Positions 50,110 through 59,382 of a DNA stretch of 64,000 bases are shown one piece after another (the first letter of the stretch is position 1; every line of letters starts with the position of its first letter). The translations under genes were made by a program, and so were the position numbers. Source of the stretch: Sporosarcina sp. Marseille-Q4943. GTDB taxonomy: Bacteria > Bacillota > Bacilli > Bacillales_A > Planococcaceae. The notes under the pieces are model-generated. The model searched no databases and was not told where the DNA came from. It was given only the letters and a program-made list of their open reading frames with translations. The DNA lies in the NCBI RefSeq assembly GCF_943736995.1, contig NZ_OX031157.1, positions 1,585,001 to 1,649,000 on the forward strand, written 5' to 3'.

Positions 50110-51543
50110 CTATTTCCCTTTCACTTGCTGATAAGCTTCCAATGCACGCTTCCTCGCAGCGGCGTGATCGACAATCGGTAAGGGATATGTCACACCCATT
50201 TGAATGCCCGCCTCTTCTAACACGGACGGTGGCGCTTCCCACGGCCTATGGATATACGGGGCTTGCAGACCGGAAAGTTCCGGCACCCATTTCCGTATAT
50301 ACTCGCCATCCGAGTCAAACTTTTCACTTTGCAAGAACGGATTGAAGACTCTAAAGTAAGGTGCACAGTCAATGCCGCATCCTGTTATCCATTGCCATCC
50401 CATTGCGTTGTTGGCGGTGTCAAAGTCGAGGAGCGTATTTTTGAACCAGTCGTAGCCCTCTCCCCACGGAATCAACAGATGTTTGACTAAAAACGAGGCG
50501 GTTACCATTCGTACACGGTTATGCATCATACCTGTTTCCCACAGTTCCCGCATACCGGCATCGACGAGCGGATAGCCCGTCTGCCCCCTTTTCCATTTCA
50601 TGAGTTGCTCAGCTGTGCCTTGCCAAGGAAAGTCTGCAAATTGCTTCCGCAATGGGATCCGAATAATGTCTGGGTAATGAATCAGTTGATGGTAGGCAAA
50701 ATCACGCCATATCAATTGTTTAAGAAAAGTATCAATCGATCGATGAAACTCTATTTCCGGCATCTCCTCATATACTCTTTTCGCAGAATGCCACATCGCC
50801 TTCACACTAATGTTACCTGCAGCAAGATAAGGAGAGAGCATAGAGGAAGAACCGCTCGAAATGAGGTCCCTCTCTGTTCCGTAATAAAATATTCCATCAT
50901 CAGAAAACTGTTCCCATTTCTCAACCGCCGCTTCCTCCCCGGGCTCCCAGTACTCGTGGAATTTCTGATGCCACGGATGTTTATCCAACATGCGTAACTG
51001 ATCCAAGGAAAGTGTTTCAATCTTTCGGTCTGTTCCTTTCATCCCTTCTGGAACAGGCAGCGGGCGGTCTACAGTCTCCTGCAAACACCTCTTCCAAAAA
51101 GAAGTGAACACTTTATAAGGTTCGCCTAGTTTATTCACAAGATCGGGATTGAATAAAAGGAGTCCGTGGAATGTTTGCACCTCCATCCCGATCGATTCGA
51201 GCTGTGCTGCAATCCTGCTTCCCTTCGTTCTCTCAGCAGGCTCATAGCGTTCATTGAAATAAACGGCATCCGCACCCGCTTCTTCCATTACTTCGACAAG
51301 CGCATCAAACTCATCTCCAGATTTAATAAAGAGCTTCAAGCCACGTGCCTGAAGCCCCTTTTCAAGAGATGCCACCGAATGGTAGAGCCACCATAAGGAG
51401 GCTTCACTCTCCGCGTATGCCTGCTTTTCTTCTTCTGACCAAATGAAGACAGGAATGACAATTCCCTCTTCGGCCGCCTCCCATAACGCAGGGTTATCAT
51501 GTAACCGAAAATCTTTACGGAACCATACAATTGTCCGTTTCAT
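50110..51543 (-). CDS. phrB: Deoxyribodipyrimidine photolyase (cryptochrome/photolyase family)
   Basis: A 477-residue flavoprotein repairing cyclobutane pyrimidine dimers with light. The N-terminal antenna domain starts TIVWFRKDFRLHDNPAL; the FAD domain includes SMLSPYLAAGNISVK, FLKQLIWRDFAYHQLIHYPD, TGYPLVDAGMRELWETGMMHNRVRM and WGEGYDWFKNTLLDFDTANNAMGWQWITG. All are standard for class I CPD photolyase. Monocistronic. Confidence 0.95.
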   Translation of the reverse strand: MKRTIVWFRKDFRLHDNPALWEAAEEGIVIPVFIWSEEEKQAYAESEASLWWLYHSVASLEKGLQARGLKLFIKSGDEFDALVEVMEEAGADAVYFNERYEPAERTKGSRIAAQLESIGMEVQTFHGLLLFNPDLVNKLGEPYKVFTSFWKRCLQETVDRPLPVPEGMKGTDRKIETLSLDQLRMLDKHPWHQKFHEYWEPGEEAAVEKWEQFSDDGIFYYGTERDLISSGSSSMLSPYLAAGNISVKAMWHSAKRVYEEMPEIEFHRSIDTFLKQLIWRDFAYHQLIHYPDIIRIPLRKQFADFPWQGTAEQLMKWKRGQTGYPLVDAGMRELWETGMMHNRVRMVTASFLVKHLLIPWGEGYDWFKNTLLDFDTANNAMGWQWITGCGIDCAPYFRVFNPFLQSEKFDSDGEYIRKWVPELSGLQAPYIHRPWEAPPSVLEEAGIQMGVTYPLPIVDHAAARKRALEAYQQVKGK

Positions 51544-51650
51544 CTATCTCATCCTTCTCGGCAAGCGTCAATTCTGTTCGTGCAAGACGCCGTCTGTCAT
51601 ATTCATATTATACACTTTGTCACATTAGCCTATGTATGGCTACCTTAAGC

Positions 51651-51695
51651 AAAAAGCTGTCCGGAAAATCAGTCTAAGCTACTTTCTGGACAGCT
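51651..51695 (-). terminator. Terminator of the dicarboxylate/amino-acid symporter gene
   Basis: AGCTGTCCGGAAA (51655-51667) pairs with TTTCTGGACAGCT (51683-51695); TTTTTG follows on the minus strand. Confidence 0.88.
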
Positions 51696-51719
51696 CTCAT
51701 GTATGCTTTTGCCGATGAA

Positions 51720-52973
51720 TCAGATAGTCTTTGTACTAGCTAGCACCCGGCCATCATCCGGTTCGCCGAGGACACCCTCCGTCTGAGCAACGACAACTGC
51801 GCAAGCTGCATCTCCTGTGATGTTGACGGCCGTACGCACCATGTCAAGCAGTCGGTCGACCCCTAAGACGAGTGCAATTCCTTCGACAGGTAGACCGACA
51901 GATGTCAAAACCATCGCCAGCATGATCAGCCCTGCACCCGGCACGGCGGCAGTCCCAATGCTGGCAAGGACTGCGGTAAGGACGACGGTGAGCAATTGTC
52001 CCATTGACAGTTCAATGCCATAAGCTTGGGCGATGAAAACAACTGCCGCCCCTTGCATGATTGCCGTTCCGTCCATGTTGATCGTCGCGCCTAAAGATTG
52101 TGTGAAAGAACTGATCGACTCCGGCACTTTCAGCCTCTCCTGCGCAGTCTTCATGGAAATCGGAAGCGTTGCCGCGGAGCTCGCCGTACTGAAGGCGACG
52201 ACCTGCGCCGGAAAGAAGTTCTTGAAGAACCAGATCGGATTCCGTTTTCCGAGCAAGGACACCGTGCCCCCGTAGACGACGATCGAGTGGATGAGAAGAG
52301 CGCCTAGGACAACGCCCATATACATCCCCATCGCCTGCAGCGCGTCGAATCCTTGACTGCCGACTGCTGACGCAATCAAGCCGAAAGCTCCATATGGTGC
52401 AAACTTCATGACGAAGGTGATGAGATACATAATTAGTTCATTCGCCTGCTCCAGCAATTCGGTGACTCGCTCCACCCGCTTGCCGAGCATTGCGATCCCG
52501 AATCCAACTAAAGCTGCAAAGAAGATGATTTGCAGCATATTCCCTTCTGCCATTGCAGAGACCGGATTCGTCGGGATGATACCCAGCAACGTATCCATGA
52601 CTGGCGGTGCTTCTGCCGCTTCATAATTCGCTCCTGACGTATCAAAGTTTCCTCCTGCACCCGGCTTCAGCATGAGTGCCAAGGAGAGGGCAATGACGAT
52701 GGCGATGGCAGTTGTAGCCAAGAAATATCCTATCGTCTTCCCTCCAATCCTTCCTAGCTTCTTAGGATCACCTATGCCTACCGTTCCAAGCGCGATGGAA
52801 ACAAAGACGACCGGGATGACGAGCATCTTCATAAGGTTCAGGAAGATGCTTCCTAACGGCTTGAACAGGTACTTATCCATAAATCCGAAAACTTCCGGGG
52901 CGAACAAGTTCAGAATTAGTCCGACAACGACACCGGCAATGAGGGCAATGATAATATTGCGTGCTAACTTCAT
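51720..52973 (-). CDS. Dicarboxylate/amino acid:cation symporter (DAACS family, GltP/GltT type)
   Basis: A 417-residue membrane symporter with eight helices and two re-entrant hairpins. AFSTASSAATLPISMKTAQE (HP1 serine-rich motif), NMDGTAIMQG (unwound TM7) and PGAGLIMLAMVLTSVGLP (HP2) are diagnostic. It takes up glutamate, aspartate or C4-dicarboxylates with protons or sodium; substrate choice cannot be fixed by eye. A GGAGGAGAGG site precedes the ATG. Monocistronic. Confidence 0.92.
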   Translation of the reverse strand: MKLARNIIIALIAGVVVGLILNLFAPEVFGFMDKYLFKPLGSIFLNLMKMLVIPVVFVSIALGTVGIGDPKKLGRIGGKTIGYFLATTAIAIVIALSLALMLKPGAGGNFDTSGANYEAAEAPPVMDTLLGIIPTNPVSAMAEGNMLQIIFFAALVGFGIAMLGKRVERVTELLEQANELIMYLITFVMKFAPYGAFGLIASAVGSQGFDALQAMGMYMGVVLGALLIHSIVVYGGTVSLLGKRNPIWFFKNFFPAQVVAFSTASSAATLPISMKTAQERLKVPESISSFTQSLGATINMDGTAIMQGAAVVFIAQAYGIELSMGQLLTVVLTAVLASIGTAAVPGAGLIMLAMVLTSVGLPVEGIALVLGVDRLLDMVRTAVNITGDAACAVVVAQTEGVLGEPDDGRVLASTKTI

Positions 52974-53083
52974 GGCGATTCCTCTCCTCCTTCGGAAGCA
53001 ATAAAGTGAAAATGCTCTCTTTTATGCTATCTGTCTATCTATCCCTTATTTTTAAAATTTTGAAACTTCGTTTCTTCTAGTAA

Positions 53084-53120
53084 TAAAAAAGGGCAGTCCC
53101 CATTGATTGGAGACAGCCCT
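53084..53120 (-). terminator. Terminator of the 57-residue gene
   Basis: AGGGCTGTCT pairs with GGGACTGCCCT around ATCAATGG (53091-53120), followed by a T run on the minus strand. Confidence 0.8.
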
Positions 53121-53131
53121 GTTACACTTTA

Positions 53132-53305
53132 TTATTGGTAAACTCGCGGCAATTCTTTCGGATCAAATCCCGCAGCTTCTTTCACATTCTTTGTATACTG
53201 CGGATAATGGACAGGTGAACCTTCGTCAATCATCTCGAGAGATGCGATGAAATCAGGGTCCTGCCTCAGTTCCATTTCGTACGGATCAATGAATACGCGT
53301 TCCAT
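53132..53305 (-). CDS. Small acidic hypothetical protein
   Basis: A 57-residue soluble protein starting MERVFIDPYEMELRQDPDF and ending FDPKELPRVYQ. It is acidic and has no membrane segment or cysteines; I do not recognise a family. AAAGGAGAG lies 7 bases upstream of the ATG and a good terminator follows, so a real single-gene unit is likely. It is too short for most ORF cut-offs. Confidence 0.65.
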   Translation of the reverse strand: MERVFIDPYEMELRQDPDFIASLEMIDEGSPVHYPQYTKNVKEAAGFDPKELPRVYQ

Positions 53306-53506
53306 TCAATCACTCTCCTTTACATGTTACCCAAGGCAAATGTGACAGGAAATGAAGACGACAACCGTAATAGAAAAGCTACGGCATCCTCTCCCGATAT
53401 TACTATTATACCAAATTTTCTGTATTACGTAAAGAATCATAGATTGCGTTTCTTTTTGTTCAATAAGGATATAATAATACTAAGCATGTCGGAAGGAGCC
53501 ACTACG

Positions 53507-53899
53507 ATGAAACGAATTGTATTATTCGATGGAGAATGCAACTTTTGTAATTCAAGTGTGCAATTCATAATAAAACGTGATCCTGCTGCCCACTTCCTTT
53601 TTTCTTCATTGCAAAGCGAAACCGGCGAAAAGTATGTGAAGCAATACCAAATTCCGGATGATGTCGATAGCATCGTATTGATTGAAAACGGAAAGGCGTA
53701 CACAAAATCTTCCGCAGCACTCCGTATCGCAAAAAAGTTGGATGGCTTATGGCATCTCTTGTTTCTATTTATACTCGTCCCACGTAAAATCCGTGACGGC
53801 TTTTACGACTATTTTGCGCGCAACCGCTATCGGTGGTTCGGCAAAAATGAAGGTGCGTGCATGCTTCCTTCTCCGGAAGAAAGAAAACGATTTATTTAA
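53507..53899 (+). CDS. yuxK: DCC-family thiol-disulfide oxidoreductase (YuxK type)
   Basis: A 130-residue thioredoxin-like protein defined by the DxxCxxC motif, here DGECNFCN at residues 7-14, and a C-terminal YRWFGKNEGACMLP. The ATG at 53507 follows GGAAGGAG; the frame extends upstream without conservation. The physiological partner is unknown. Monocistronic, with a terminator directly downstream. Confidence 0.9.
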   Translation: MKRIVLFDGECNFCNSSVQFIIKRDPAAHFLFSSLQSETGEKYVKQYQIPDDVDSIVLIENGKAYTKSSAALRIAKKLDGLWHLLFLFILVPRKIRDGFYDYFARNRYRWFGKNEGACMLPSPEERKRFI

Positions 53900-53909
53900 C
53901 AATATTCCG

Positions 53910-53944
53910 GCGCTTCCTCTTTTATGAGAAGCGCCTTATTTTAT
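53910..53944 (+). terminator. Terminator of yuxK
   Basis: GGCGCTTC (53910-53917) pairs with GAAGCGCC (53929-53936), then TTATTTTATTT. Confidence 0.85.
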
Positions 53945-54022
53945 TTCCGAATAACTTCTGAGGAGCGGACATACATTTGGAGAACAGCTAGGAGTTTGTC
54001 CCAAGTCGACTTATTCACCGCG

Positions 54023-54051
54023 TTGAAAGTTTCTCAATTGTCAGGTAAAAT
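54023..54051 (+). promoter_or_regulatory. Promoter of the SGNH esterase gene
   Basis: TTGAAA (54023-54028), 17-base spacer, TAAAAT (54046-54051), about 28 bases before the ATG. Confidence 0.65.
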
Positions 54052-54079
54052 GTAAAAAACAGTTCTAAAGGGAGGAAAT

Positions 54080-55726
54080 ATGGGAAAAAAGTTCATATGT
54101 AATCTGTTCGCTCTGTTGGCGCTCGTACTGTATGTGGGAATGGCTCCCCTTCAAATTGTAAACGCCGACACTACTGTCGAGCATAGTGCAAACGAAGTTG
54201 CCGCACCGACGTGGGTCGCCTCCGCGAGTTATCTCGCGTTAGGGGATTCGCTCGCAGCAGGGATGGACCATCTCGGTAAAATGGGTGAAGGCTATGCCGA
54301 TTACCTGGCAGGCACTCTGGAAGAAACAGGGCTATTGGATTCGTTCAATAAAACATTCGCTGTGCCTGGCTATACGACTAAGGATGTACTGAAGGACATC
54401 GAAGCAAATGTGACGCGGAAAGATGCTGACGGCAATTCCATCCAACTGCATGACGCGATTGCCAAAGCAGACTTAGTCACGATCAGTGCCGGCGCGAACG
54501 ATGTGCTTGCGCATGTGAAAATTGATCCGTCGACGTTTGCTCTGACGTATGACGAGAAAGCGCTTCAAATGGAAATTAAGCAAGTGGGTCTAAACTTGAT
54601 GCAGATCATTACAGCAATCCATAAGATTAATCCTGACGCGCAAGTGTATGTGATGGGCTATTACAATCCTTATCCTCACCTACCTAAGGAGATTCAACCT
54701 TTGCTCGCACAGCTGTTGGACGGTGTGAATAAAGCGATTGAGACGGCAGCGCAATTGCCGAATGTCGATTGGGTGGAGACTGCCGATATCGTTGCAAAGG
54801 ATTTCAAAGTCAATTTGCCCAATCCGCAAAATATCCACTTAAGTCCTGAAGGCTATCAGATTGTGGCGGAACAGTTTTGGAATAAAGTACAAGCTGATTA
54901 TCCTTGGATACCTGTCGATGCTTTTGTAGCCGATGAAGTGACAACGGATTCTGTCACGCTCGCTTGGAAGCCGGCGACGTCTAAAGGTCAGATTGCGACG
55001 TATGATATTTATCTCGGCGATGAAAAGGTCGGATCTGTTGGAGGAGATGTGTTTACATTCACGGTCGGGGATTTGGAAGAAAATCAATCGTATGCATTTT
55101 CTATCTTGGCGGTAGATGAAAACGGCATGAGCAGCGAGGATTCGCCTTCCGTCACAGTGACGACGAAAGCGGCAGCCTCATTATTCAACGATATTCAAGG
55201 TCATTGGGCCGAAGAAGCGATTGAGCAAGCCGCTTCACTCGGGATTTTCAATGGATATGCGGATGGATCGTTCAAGCCGGATAATGGATTGACCCGGGCG
55301 CAAGCGGCTTCAGTTTTCGTGCGGGCACTGAACTTGCCGGCCGCAGACATTTCGGTGCCATTCGATGATATCGGCGATTATGCCGCAGCGACGCAATCCG
55401 ATATTCAAACGGCATTTGCAAACGGCCTCGTCAAAGGTGAAAACGGTCATTTCAAACCGACGCAGAATGTGAGTCGTGCACAGTTGGCGCTAATGGTATG
55501 GCGTGTAGCTATCGGTGAACTCGGCGGCGCTATGTCTGAGTCCAATTCATTCACTCCTCCGACTGATATGGGTGATTATGACGCGGAGACGGTCCATGCA
55601 ATTGCAACGATGAGCGGACTCGGTGTCATTTCGTTGGAGGATGGAGCTTTCAAACCGACTGAACAAGCGACGCGCGCATTTGCTGCGAGTCTGTTGACGA
55701 AATTATTGAGTCTATCCAATCAGTAA
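54080..55726 (+). CDS. Secreted SGNH/GDSL esterase with fibronectin III and SLH domains
   Basis: A 548-residue extracellular hydrolase. A signal peptide (residues 1-29, cleavage after VNA) precedes an SGNH domain (about 48-285) with nucleophile S57 in ALGDSLAAG, GAND near 136 and catalytic pair in HLSPEGY near 255. A fibronectin III-like domain (about 290-375) and three SLH repeats (about 376-545, NDIQGHWAEEAIEQA type) follow. SLH repeats attach proteins to pyruvylated wall polymer. Lipid or sugar-ester substrate unknown. GGGAGG precedes the ATG. Confidence 0.92.
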   Translation: MGKKFICNLFALLALVLYVGMAPLQIVNADTTVEHSANEVAAPTWVASASYLALGDSLAAGMDHLGKMGEGYADYLAGTLEETGLLDSFNKTFAVPGYTTKDVLKDIEANVTRKDADGNSIQLHDAIAKADLVTISAGANDVLAHVKIDPSTFALTYDEKALQMEIKQVGLNLMQIITAIHKINPDAQVYVMGYYNPYPHLPKEIQPLLAQLLDGVNKAIETAAQLPNVDWVETADIVAKDFKVNLPNPQNIHLSPEGYQIVAEQFWNKVQADYPWIPVDAFVADEVTTDSVTLAWKPATSKGQIATYDIYLGDEKVGSVGGDVFTFTVGDLEENQSYAFSILAVDENGMSSEDSPSVTVTTKAAASLFNDIQGHWAEEAIEQAASLGIFNGYADGSFKPDNGLTRAQAASVFVRALNLPAADISVPFDDIGDYAAATQSDIQTAFANGLVKGENGHFKPTQNVSRAQLALMVWRVAIGELGGAMSESNSFTPPTDMGDYDAETVHAIATMSGLGVISLEDGAFKPTEQATRAFAASLLTKLLSLSNQ

Positions 55727-55730
55727 TTTG

Positions 55731-55773
55731 AAAAAGGTTCCGGACACCTGATCGGTTGTCCAGAACCTTTTTG
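55731..55773. terminator. Bidirectional terminator between the SGNH esterase and DUF779 genes
   Basis: AAAAAGGTTCCGGAC pairs with GTCCAGAACCTTTTT (within 55731-55772) and is flanked by A and T runs, serving both convergent genes. Confidence 0.88.
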
Positions 55774-56142
55774 TCATGCCTTGGAAGCTTGCTGAATTTG
55801 TTCATTTTCCTCCGACGTAAAAGCTCGGGACCGTGTAAGAAATCGCTTCCCTTCCACCCCCTCCAAGGAGAACATACCTCCCCTGCCTTCCACGACGTCA
55901 ATGATCAGCTGTGTATGCTTCCAATACTCGTATTGGTTTTTATGCATGTAGAAAGGCGTCCCTCCGATATGTCCGAGAAGGACGTCCTGATCTCCGATGA
56001 TCAGGTCGCCTTCAGGGTAGCACATCGGGGAGGAGCCGTCACAGCATCCTCCCGATTGGTGAAACATCAATGGGCCATGCTTTCCCTTCAATAATTCAAT
56101 CAACTCCAGAGCGGCGTCCGTTGCAAGAACGCGTTCGGGCAT
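55774..56142 (-). CDS. DUF779 family protein
   Basis: A 122-residue protein with the family hallmarks FHQSGGCCDGSSPMCYPEGDL and GTPFYMHKNQYEYWKHTQLIIDVVEGRGGMFSLE. The CC...C cluster suggests metal or redox chemistry; function is not established. The ATG at 56142 has GGAGG seven bases upstream. DUF779 genes commonly lie next to aldehyde dehydrogenases, as here, with 44 bases between them. Confidence 0.9.
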   Translation of the reverse strand: MPERVLATDAALELIELLKGKHGPLMFHQSGGCCDGSSPMCYPEGDLIIGDQDVLLGHIGGTPFYMHKNQYEYWKHTQLIIDVVEGRGGMFSLEGVEGKRFLTRSRAFTSEENEQIQQASKA

Positions 56143-56186
56143 CGGCATTCCTCCTTTCATTCGAAAATCAGAAATCCCTCTATTAA

Positions 56187-57728
56187 TTAAAAGAAGCCTA
56201 ATTTGTCTTCGCTATAGCTGACGAGCATATTTTTCGTCTGTTGGTAATGGGACAGCATTTGCAGGTGGTTTTCACGTCCGATTCCGGATGCTTTGTAGCC
56301 TCCGAAAGCGGCGTGTGCCGGATATGCATGGTAGCAGTTCGTCCAGACGCGACCTGCTTGGATGCCACGTCCGAAGCGGTATGCCGTGTTCATGTCGCGT
56401 GTCCAGACGCCCGCTCCTAGGCCGTATAATGTGTCGTTCGCAATTTCCAACGCTTCTTCCTTCGTCTTGAATGTCGTGACGGAAACGACCGGCCCGAAGA
56501 TTTCCTCTTGGAAGATACGCATCTTGTTATTCCCTTTGAAGACAGTCGGTTTGACGTAATAGCCATCCGCCAGCTCTCCTCCGAGCTTGTTCTGCTCTCC
56601 ACCAGCGAGGCACTCTGCCCCTTCCTGTTTCCCGATATCAAGGTACGAAAGGATTTTCTCCAATTGCTCCGTTGAAGCTTGTGCGCCCATCATGACTGTC
56701 GGGTCGAGCGGGTTGCCGGTTTTGATCGCTTTGACGCGCTCGATTGCACGCTCGATGAATTTGTCGTAAATGGACTCCTGGATTAATGCACGTGAAGGGC
56801 ATGTGCACACTTCACCTTGGTTCAAGGCAAACATGACGAAGCCTTCAATCGCTTTATCCAGAAATTCATCGTCTTCCGCCATGACGTCCTCGAAGAAGAT
56901 ATTCGGCGATTTCCCGCCAAGCTCAAGCGTCATCGGAATCAAGTTCTGTGATGCATATTGCATGATGAGGCGGCCAGTCGTCGTCTCGCCTGTGAATGCG
57001 ATTTTACCGATCCGCGGGTTCGACGCAAGCGGCTTGCCCGCTTCGAGACCAAAACCGTTGACGATATTGACGACTCCTGCAGGCAATAGATCCTCGATCA
57101 ATTCCATCAATACTAAGATGGACGCAGGCGTTTGCTCAGCCGGCTTCAGCACGACGCAGTTCCCGGCAGCGAGCGCAGGTGCAAGCTTCCAAACCGCCAT
57201 CAAGAGCGGGAAGTTCCAAGGGATGATCTGACCGACGACTCCAATCGGTTCATGGAAATGGTACGCCACTGTATTATTGTCGATTTGGCTGACGCCGCCT
57301 TCTTGCGATCGAATTGCCGAAGCGAAATATCTGAAATGGTCGATTGCGAGCGGCAAATCGGCATTCAGCGTTTCGCGAACCGCTTTACCGTTCTCCCATG
57401 TTTCCGCAACGGCAAGCATCTCAAGATTCGCTTCCATGCGATCAGCAATTTTCAACAGGATATTCGCCCGTTCCGTAACGGACGTTTTCCCCCAAGCATC
57501 TTTCGCAGCATGGGCTGCATCTAGCGCAAGCTCAATATCTTCCGCAGTCGAACGCGCCACTTGCGTAAACACTTTGCCCGTGACTGGCGTTGGGTTGTCG
57601 AAATACTGTCCATTCACTGGGGCTGTCCATTTTCCGCCGATAAAATTATCATAGCGTTCCTTAAAATTCACCTTAGCCCCTTCTGTGTTCGGAAATGCAT
57701 AAACGTGATTCTCAACAGCTTGTACCAT
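56187..57728 (-). CDS. NAD-dependent aldehyde dehydrogenase
   Basis: A 513-residue ALDH superfamily enzyme. NAD-binding [20 protein letters not shown], the general base in [12 protein letters not shown] (near residue 270) and the catalytic cysteine in [11 protein letters not shown] (near 305) are intact. The closest types I recognise are acetaldehyde dehydrogenases of the AcoD/ExaC group, usually paired with DUF779. GGGAGG precedes the ATG. A palindrome and a near-consensus cre site lie upstream. Confidence 0.93.
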   Translation of the reverse strand: MVQAVENHVYAFPNTEGAKVNFKERYDNFIGGKWTAPVNGQYFDNPTPVTGKVFTQVARSTAEDIELALDAAHAAKDAWGKTSVTERANILLKIADRMEANLEMLAVAETWENGKAVRETLNADLPLAIDHFRYFASAIRSQEGGVSQIDNNTVAYHFHEPIGVVGQIIPWNFPLLMAVWKLAPALAAGNCVVLKPAEQTPASILVLMELIEDLLPAGVVNIVNGFGLEAGKPLASNPRIGKIAFTGETTTGRLIMQYASQNLIPMTLELGGKSPNIFFEDVMAEDDEFLDKAIEGFVMFALNQGEVCTCPSRALIQESIYDKFIERAIERVKAIKTGNPLDPTVMMGAQASTEQLEKILSYLDIGKQEGAECLAGGEQNKLGGELADGYYVKPTVFKGNNKMRIFQEEIFGPVVSVTTFKTKEEALEIANDTLYGLGAGVWTRDMNTAYRFGRGIQAGRVWTNCYHAYPAHAAFGGYKASGIGRENHLQMLSHYQQTKNMLVSYSEDKLGFF

Positions 57729-57767
57729 GTTCCATTCCTCCCTATTCTTTAAAGATTGCTATAGTAA

Positions 57768-57782
57768 GTGCAAAAATTGCAC
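57768..57782. promoter_or_regulatory. Palindrome upstream of the aldehyde dehydrogenase gene
   Basis: GTGCAA-AAA-TTGCAC is a perfect inverted repeat 40 bases before the start codon. It could be an operator for an unidentified regulator. The sigma-54 spacing does not fit. Confidence 0.4.
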
Positions 57783-57823
57783 ACAAAGCCACCATATGCA
57801 GAAGCATGCAGCGCCATTCAATT

Positions 57824-57837
57824 TGAATGCGCTTACA
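57824..57837. promoter_or_regulatory. Candidate cre site (CcpA)
   Basis: TGAATGCGCTTACA matches the catabolite-responsive element consensus TGWNANCGNTNWCA at all fixed positions but one. It lies about 96 bases upstream of the aldehyde dehydrogenase, suggesting catabolite repression of alcohol/aldehyde use. Confidence 0.5.
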
Positions 57838-58015
57838 TTTATTAAACGAAGAGTCTGTTAATTCCATTCTATCTGACTATATAAATTATTGCAAGTTACA
57901 TAGATTAGATTTTCATATGAGAGCAATGTTTACCGTTTGTTCATTCCGCCGTAATAATTTGTTCATACTTTCCTTTTACAATGAAAATAACAAGAACAAG
58001 GAAGGGGTTTTAGTT

Positions 58016-59176
58016 ATGGATAGTTCATTCGGCAAACGTTTCATCTCGTCAGTCGGAGCGGGCATTCTCGGTTCTGCGCTTACGTTGGGCGTTGTGGCGA
58101 ACACAGATATATTGCAGGCAAAGATAGTTAAGGAGGAAACAGCGGCTATGACGGAGAGTTCGTCCTCGACTCGGAATATCGTCCAAACTTCGGCGAATGC
58201 CCCCACTACCCTTTCCGATATGGTGGAGCATGCATCGAAAGGGATTGTCGGTGTATCAAACTTTAAAAATAACGGCAACCGGTTCGCCGGCAGCTCCGAG
58301 CTTTCGGAATTCGGAACGGGCTCCGGAGTCATCTATAATATCGATGGCGACGATGCCTATATCGTGACGAATAATCACGTCATCGAAGGTGCAGGCAAAG
58401 TCGAAGTGACTTTGCAAGGCGGCGAAAAGGAGACTGCGGAGCTGATCGGAAGCGATGCATTGACCGATTTGGCCGTCTTGAGAATCAGTAGCAAACAAGT
58501 CGACACCGCCCTTGAGTTCGGGGATTCCGACACACTGCGGGCAGGCGATTCGGTCGTCGCGATCGGAAATCCGCTCAGCCTGGATTTTTCCGGCACCGTC
58601 ACACAAGGCATCATTAGTGCGCCATCACGTTCTATCGATGTGAAAACAACTGCAGGCAACTGGGAAATGAACGTCATCCAAACCGACGCAGCCATCAATC
58701 CCGGCAACAGCGGCGGCGCCTTACTGACGCCGGATGGTAAAGTCATCGGCATCAATAGTTTGAAAATCGCGGAAAACGGCGTGGAAGGCCTCGGATTTGC
58801 CATCCCGAGCAATGACGTCGTCCCATTGCTTGAAGAAATCACGAAGAACGGAAAAATCGAGCGGCCTTATATCGGTGTCAGCCTCGCGGACTTGGCCGAC
58901 GTTCCGTATATGTATGTGCAAAACCTTCCACAAGAAGTAAAAGGCGGCGTGATGGTCGCAAGTGTCGACCCGACATCTGCTGCGGGGAAGGCGGGATTGA
59001 AAGAGCAGGACGTCATCACCGCGATTAACGGAACCGACATTAACAACTCAATGGAGCTGCGAAAATTCCTTTATTCCGAGCTTTCGATTGGAGACAAAGC
59101 GACGCTCACCGTTTACTCAGGCTCCCAAAAACGGACGGTTGAATTGACATTGACGAGCAATTCGCCTGTCGACTAA
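58016..59176 (+). CDS. HtrA/DegP-type S1C serine protease with PDZ domain
   Basis: A 386-residue membrane-anchored protease. An N-terminal membrane segment (about residues 8-29) is followed by a trypsin-like domain with H121 (TNNHVIEG), D151 (LTDLAVL) and S232 (NPGNSGGALL), and a C-terminal PDZ domain (about 285-380). Family members degrade misfolded secreted proteins. The ATG at 58016 follows AAGGAAGGGG. Which of HtrA/HtrB/HtrC it matches cannot be decided here, and no CssRS genes are adjacent. Confidence 0.92.
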   Translation: MDSSFGKRFISSVGAGILGSALTLGVVANTDILQAKIVKEETAAMTESSSSTRNIVQTSANAPTTLSDMVEHASKGIVGVSNFKNNGNRFAGSSELSEFGTGSGVIYNIDGDDAYIVTNNHVIEGAGKVEVTLQGGEKETAELIGSDALTDLAVLRISSKQVDTALEFGDSDTLRAGDSVVAIGNPLSLDFSGTVTQGIISAPSRSIDVKTTAGNWEMNVIQTDAAINPGNSGGALLTPDGKVIGINSLKIAENGVEGLGFAIPSNDVVPLLEEITKNGKIERPYIGVSLADLADVPYMYVQNLPQEVKGGVMVASVDPTSAAGKAGLKEQDVITAINGTDINNSMELRKFLYSELSIGDKATLTVYSGSQKRTVELTLTSNSPVD

Positions 59177-59190
59177 ATGAACAAAACGAC

Positions 59191-59234
59191 TAAACACCTT
59201 TGCTAGTTATATGTTTAGCAGAGGTGTTTCATAT
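59191..59234 (+). terminator. Terminator of the HtrA-type gene
   Basis: AAACACCT (59192-59199) pairs with AGGTGTTT (59222-59229), with an inner TGCTA/TAGCA pairing; the downstream tract CATATTCA is only moderately T-rich. Confidence 0.65.
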
Positions 59235-59382
59235 TCATAGGTCTTTCTTTCATATTCTTCTTTGAAATCATCTTGAAAGGCTCTTTCACGTTTGATAAAG
59301 TTAAAACAACTCATTCGTCTGACTATTCTGATGGGTGTAGGTGTATACTCAGAGGCTTTCACTAAAAGAGGGGGATTGAGAT

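Noticed and set aside
57740..57785. Sigma-54 (-24/-12) promoter upstream of the aldehyde dehydrogenase
   Set aside because: TGGC and TGCA are present but the GG-to-GC spacing is 8 rather than 10 bases.
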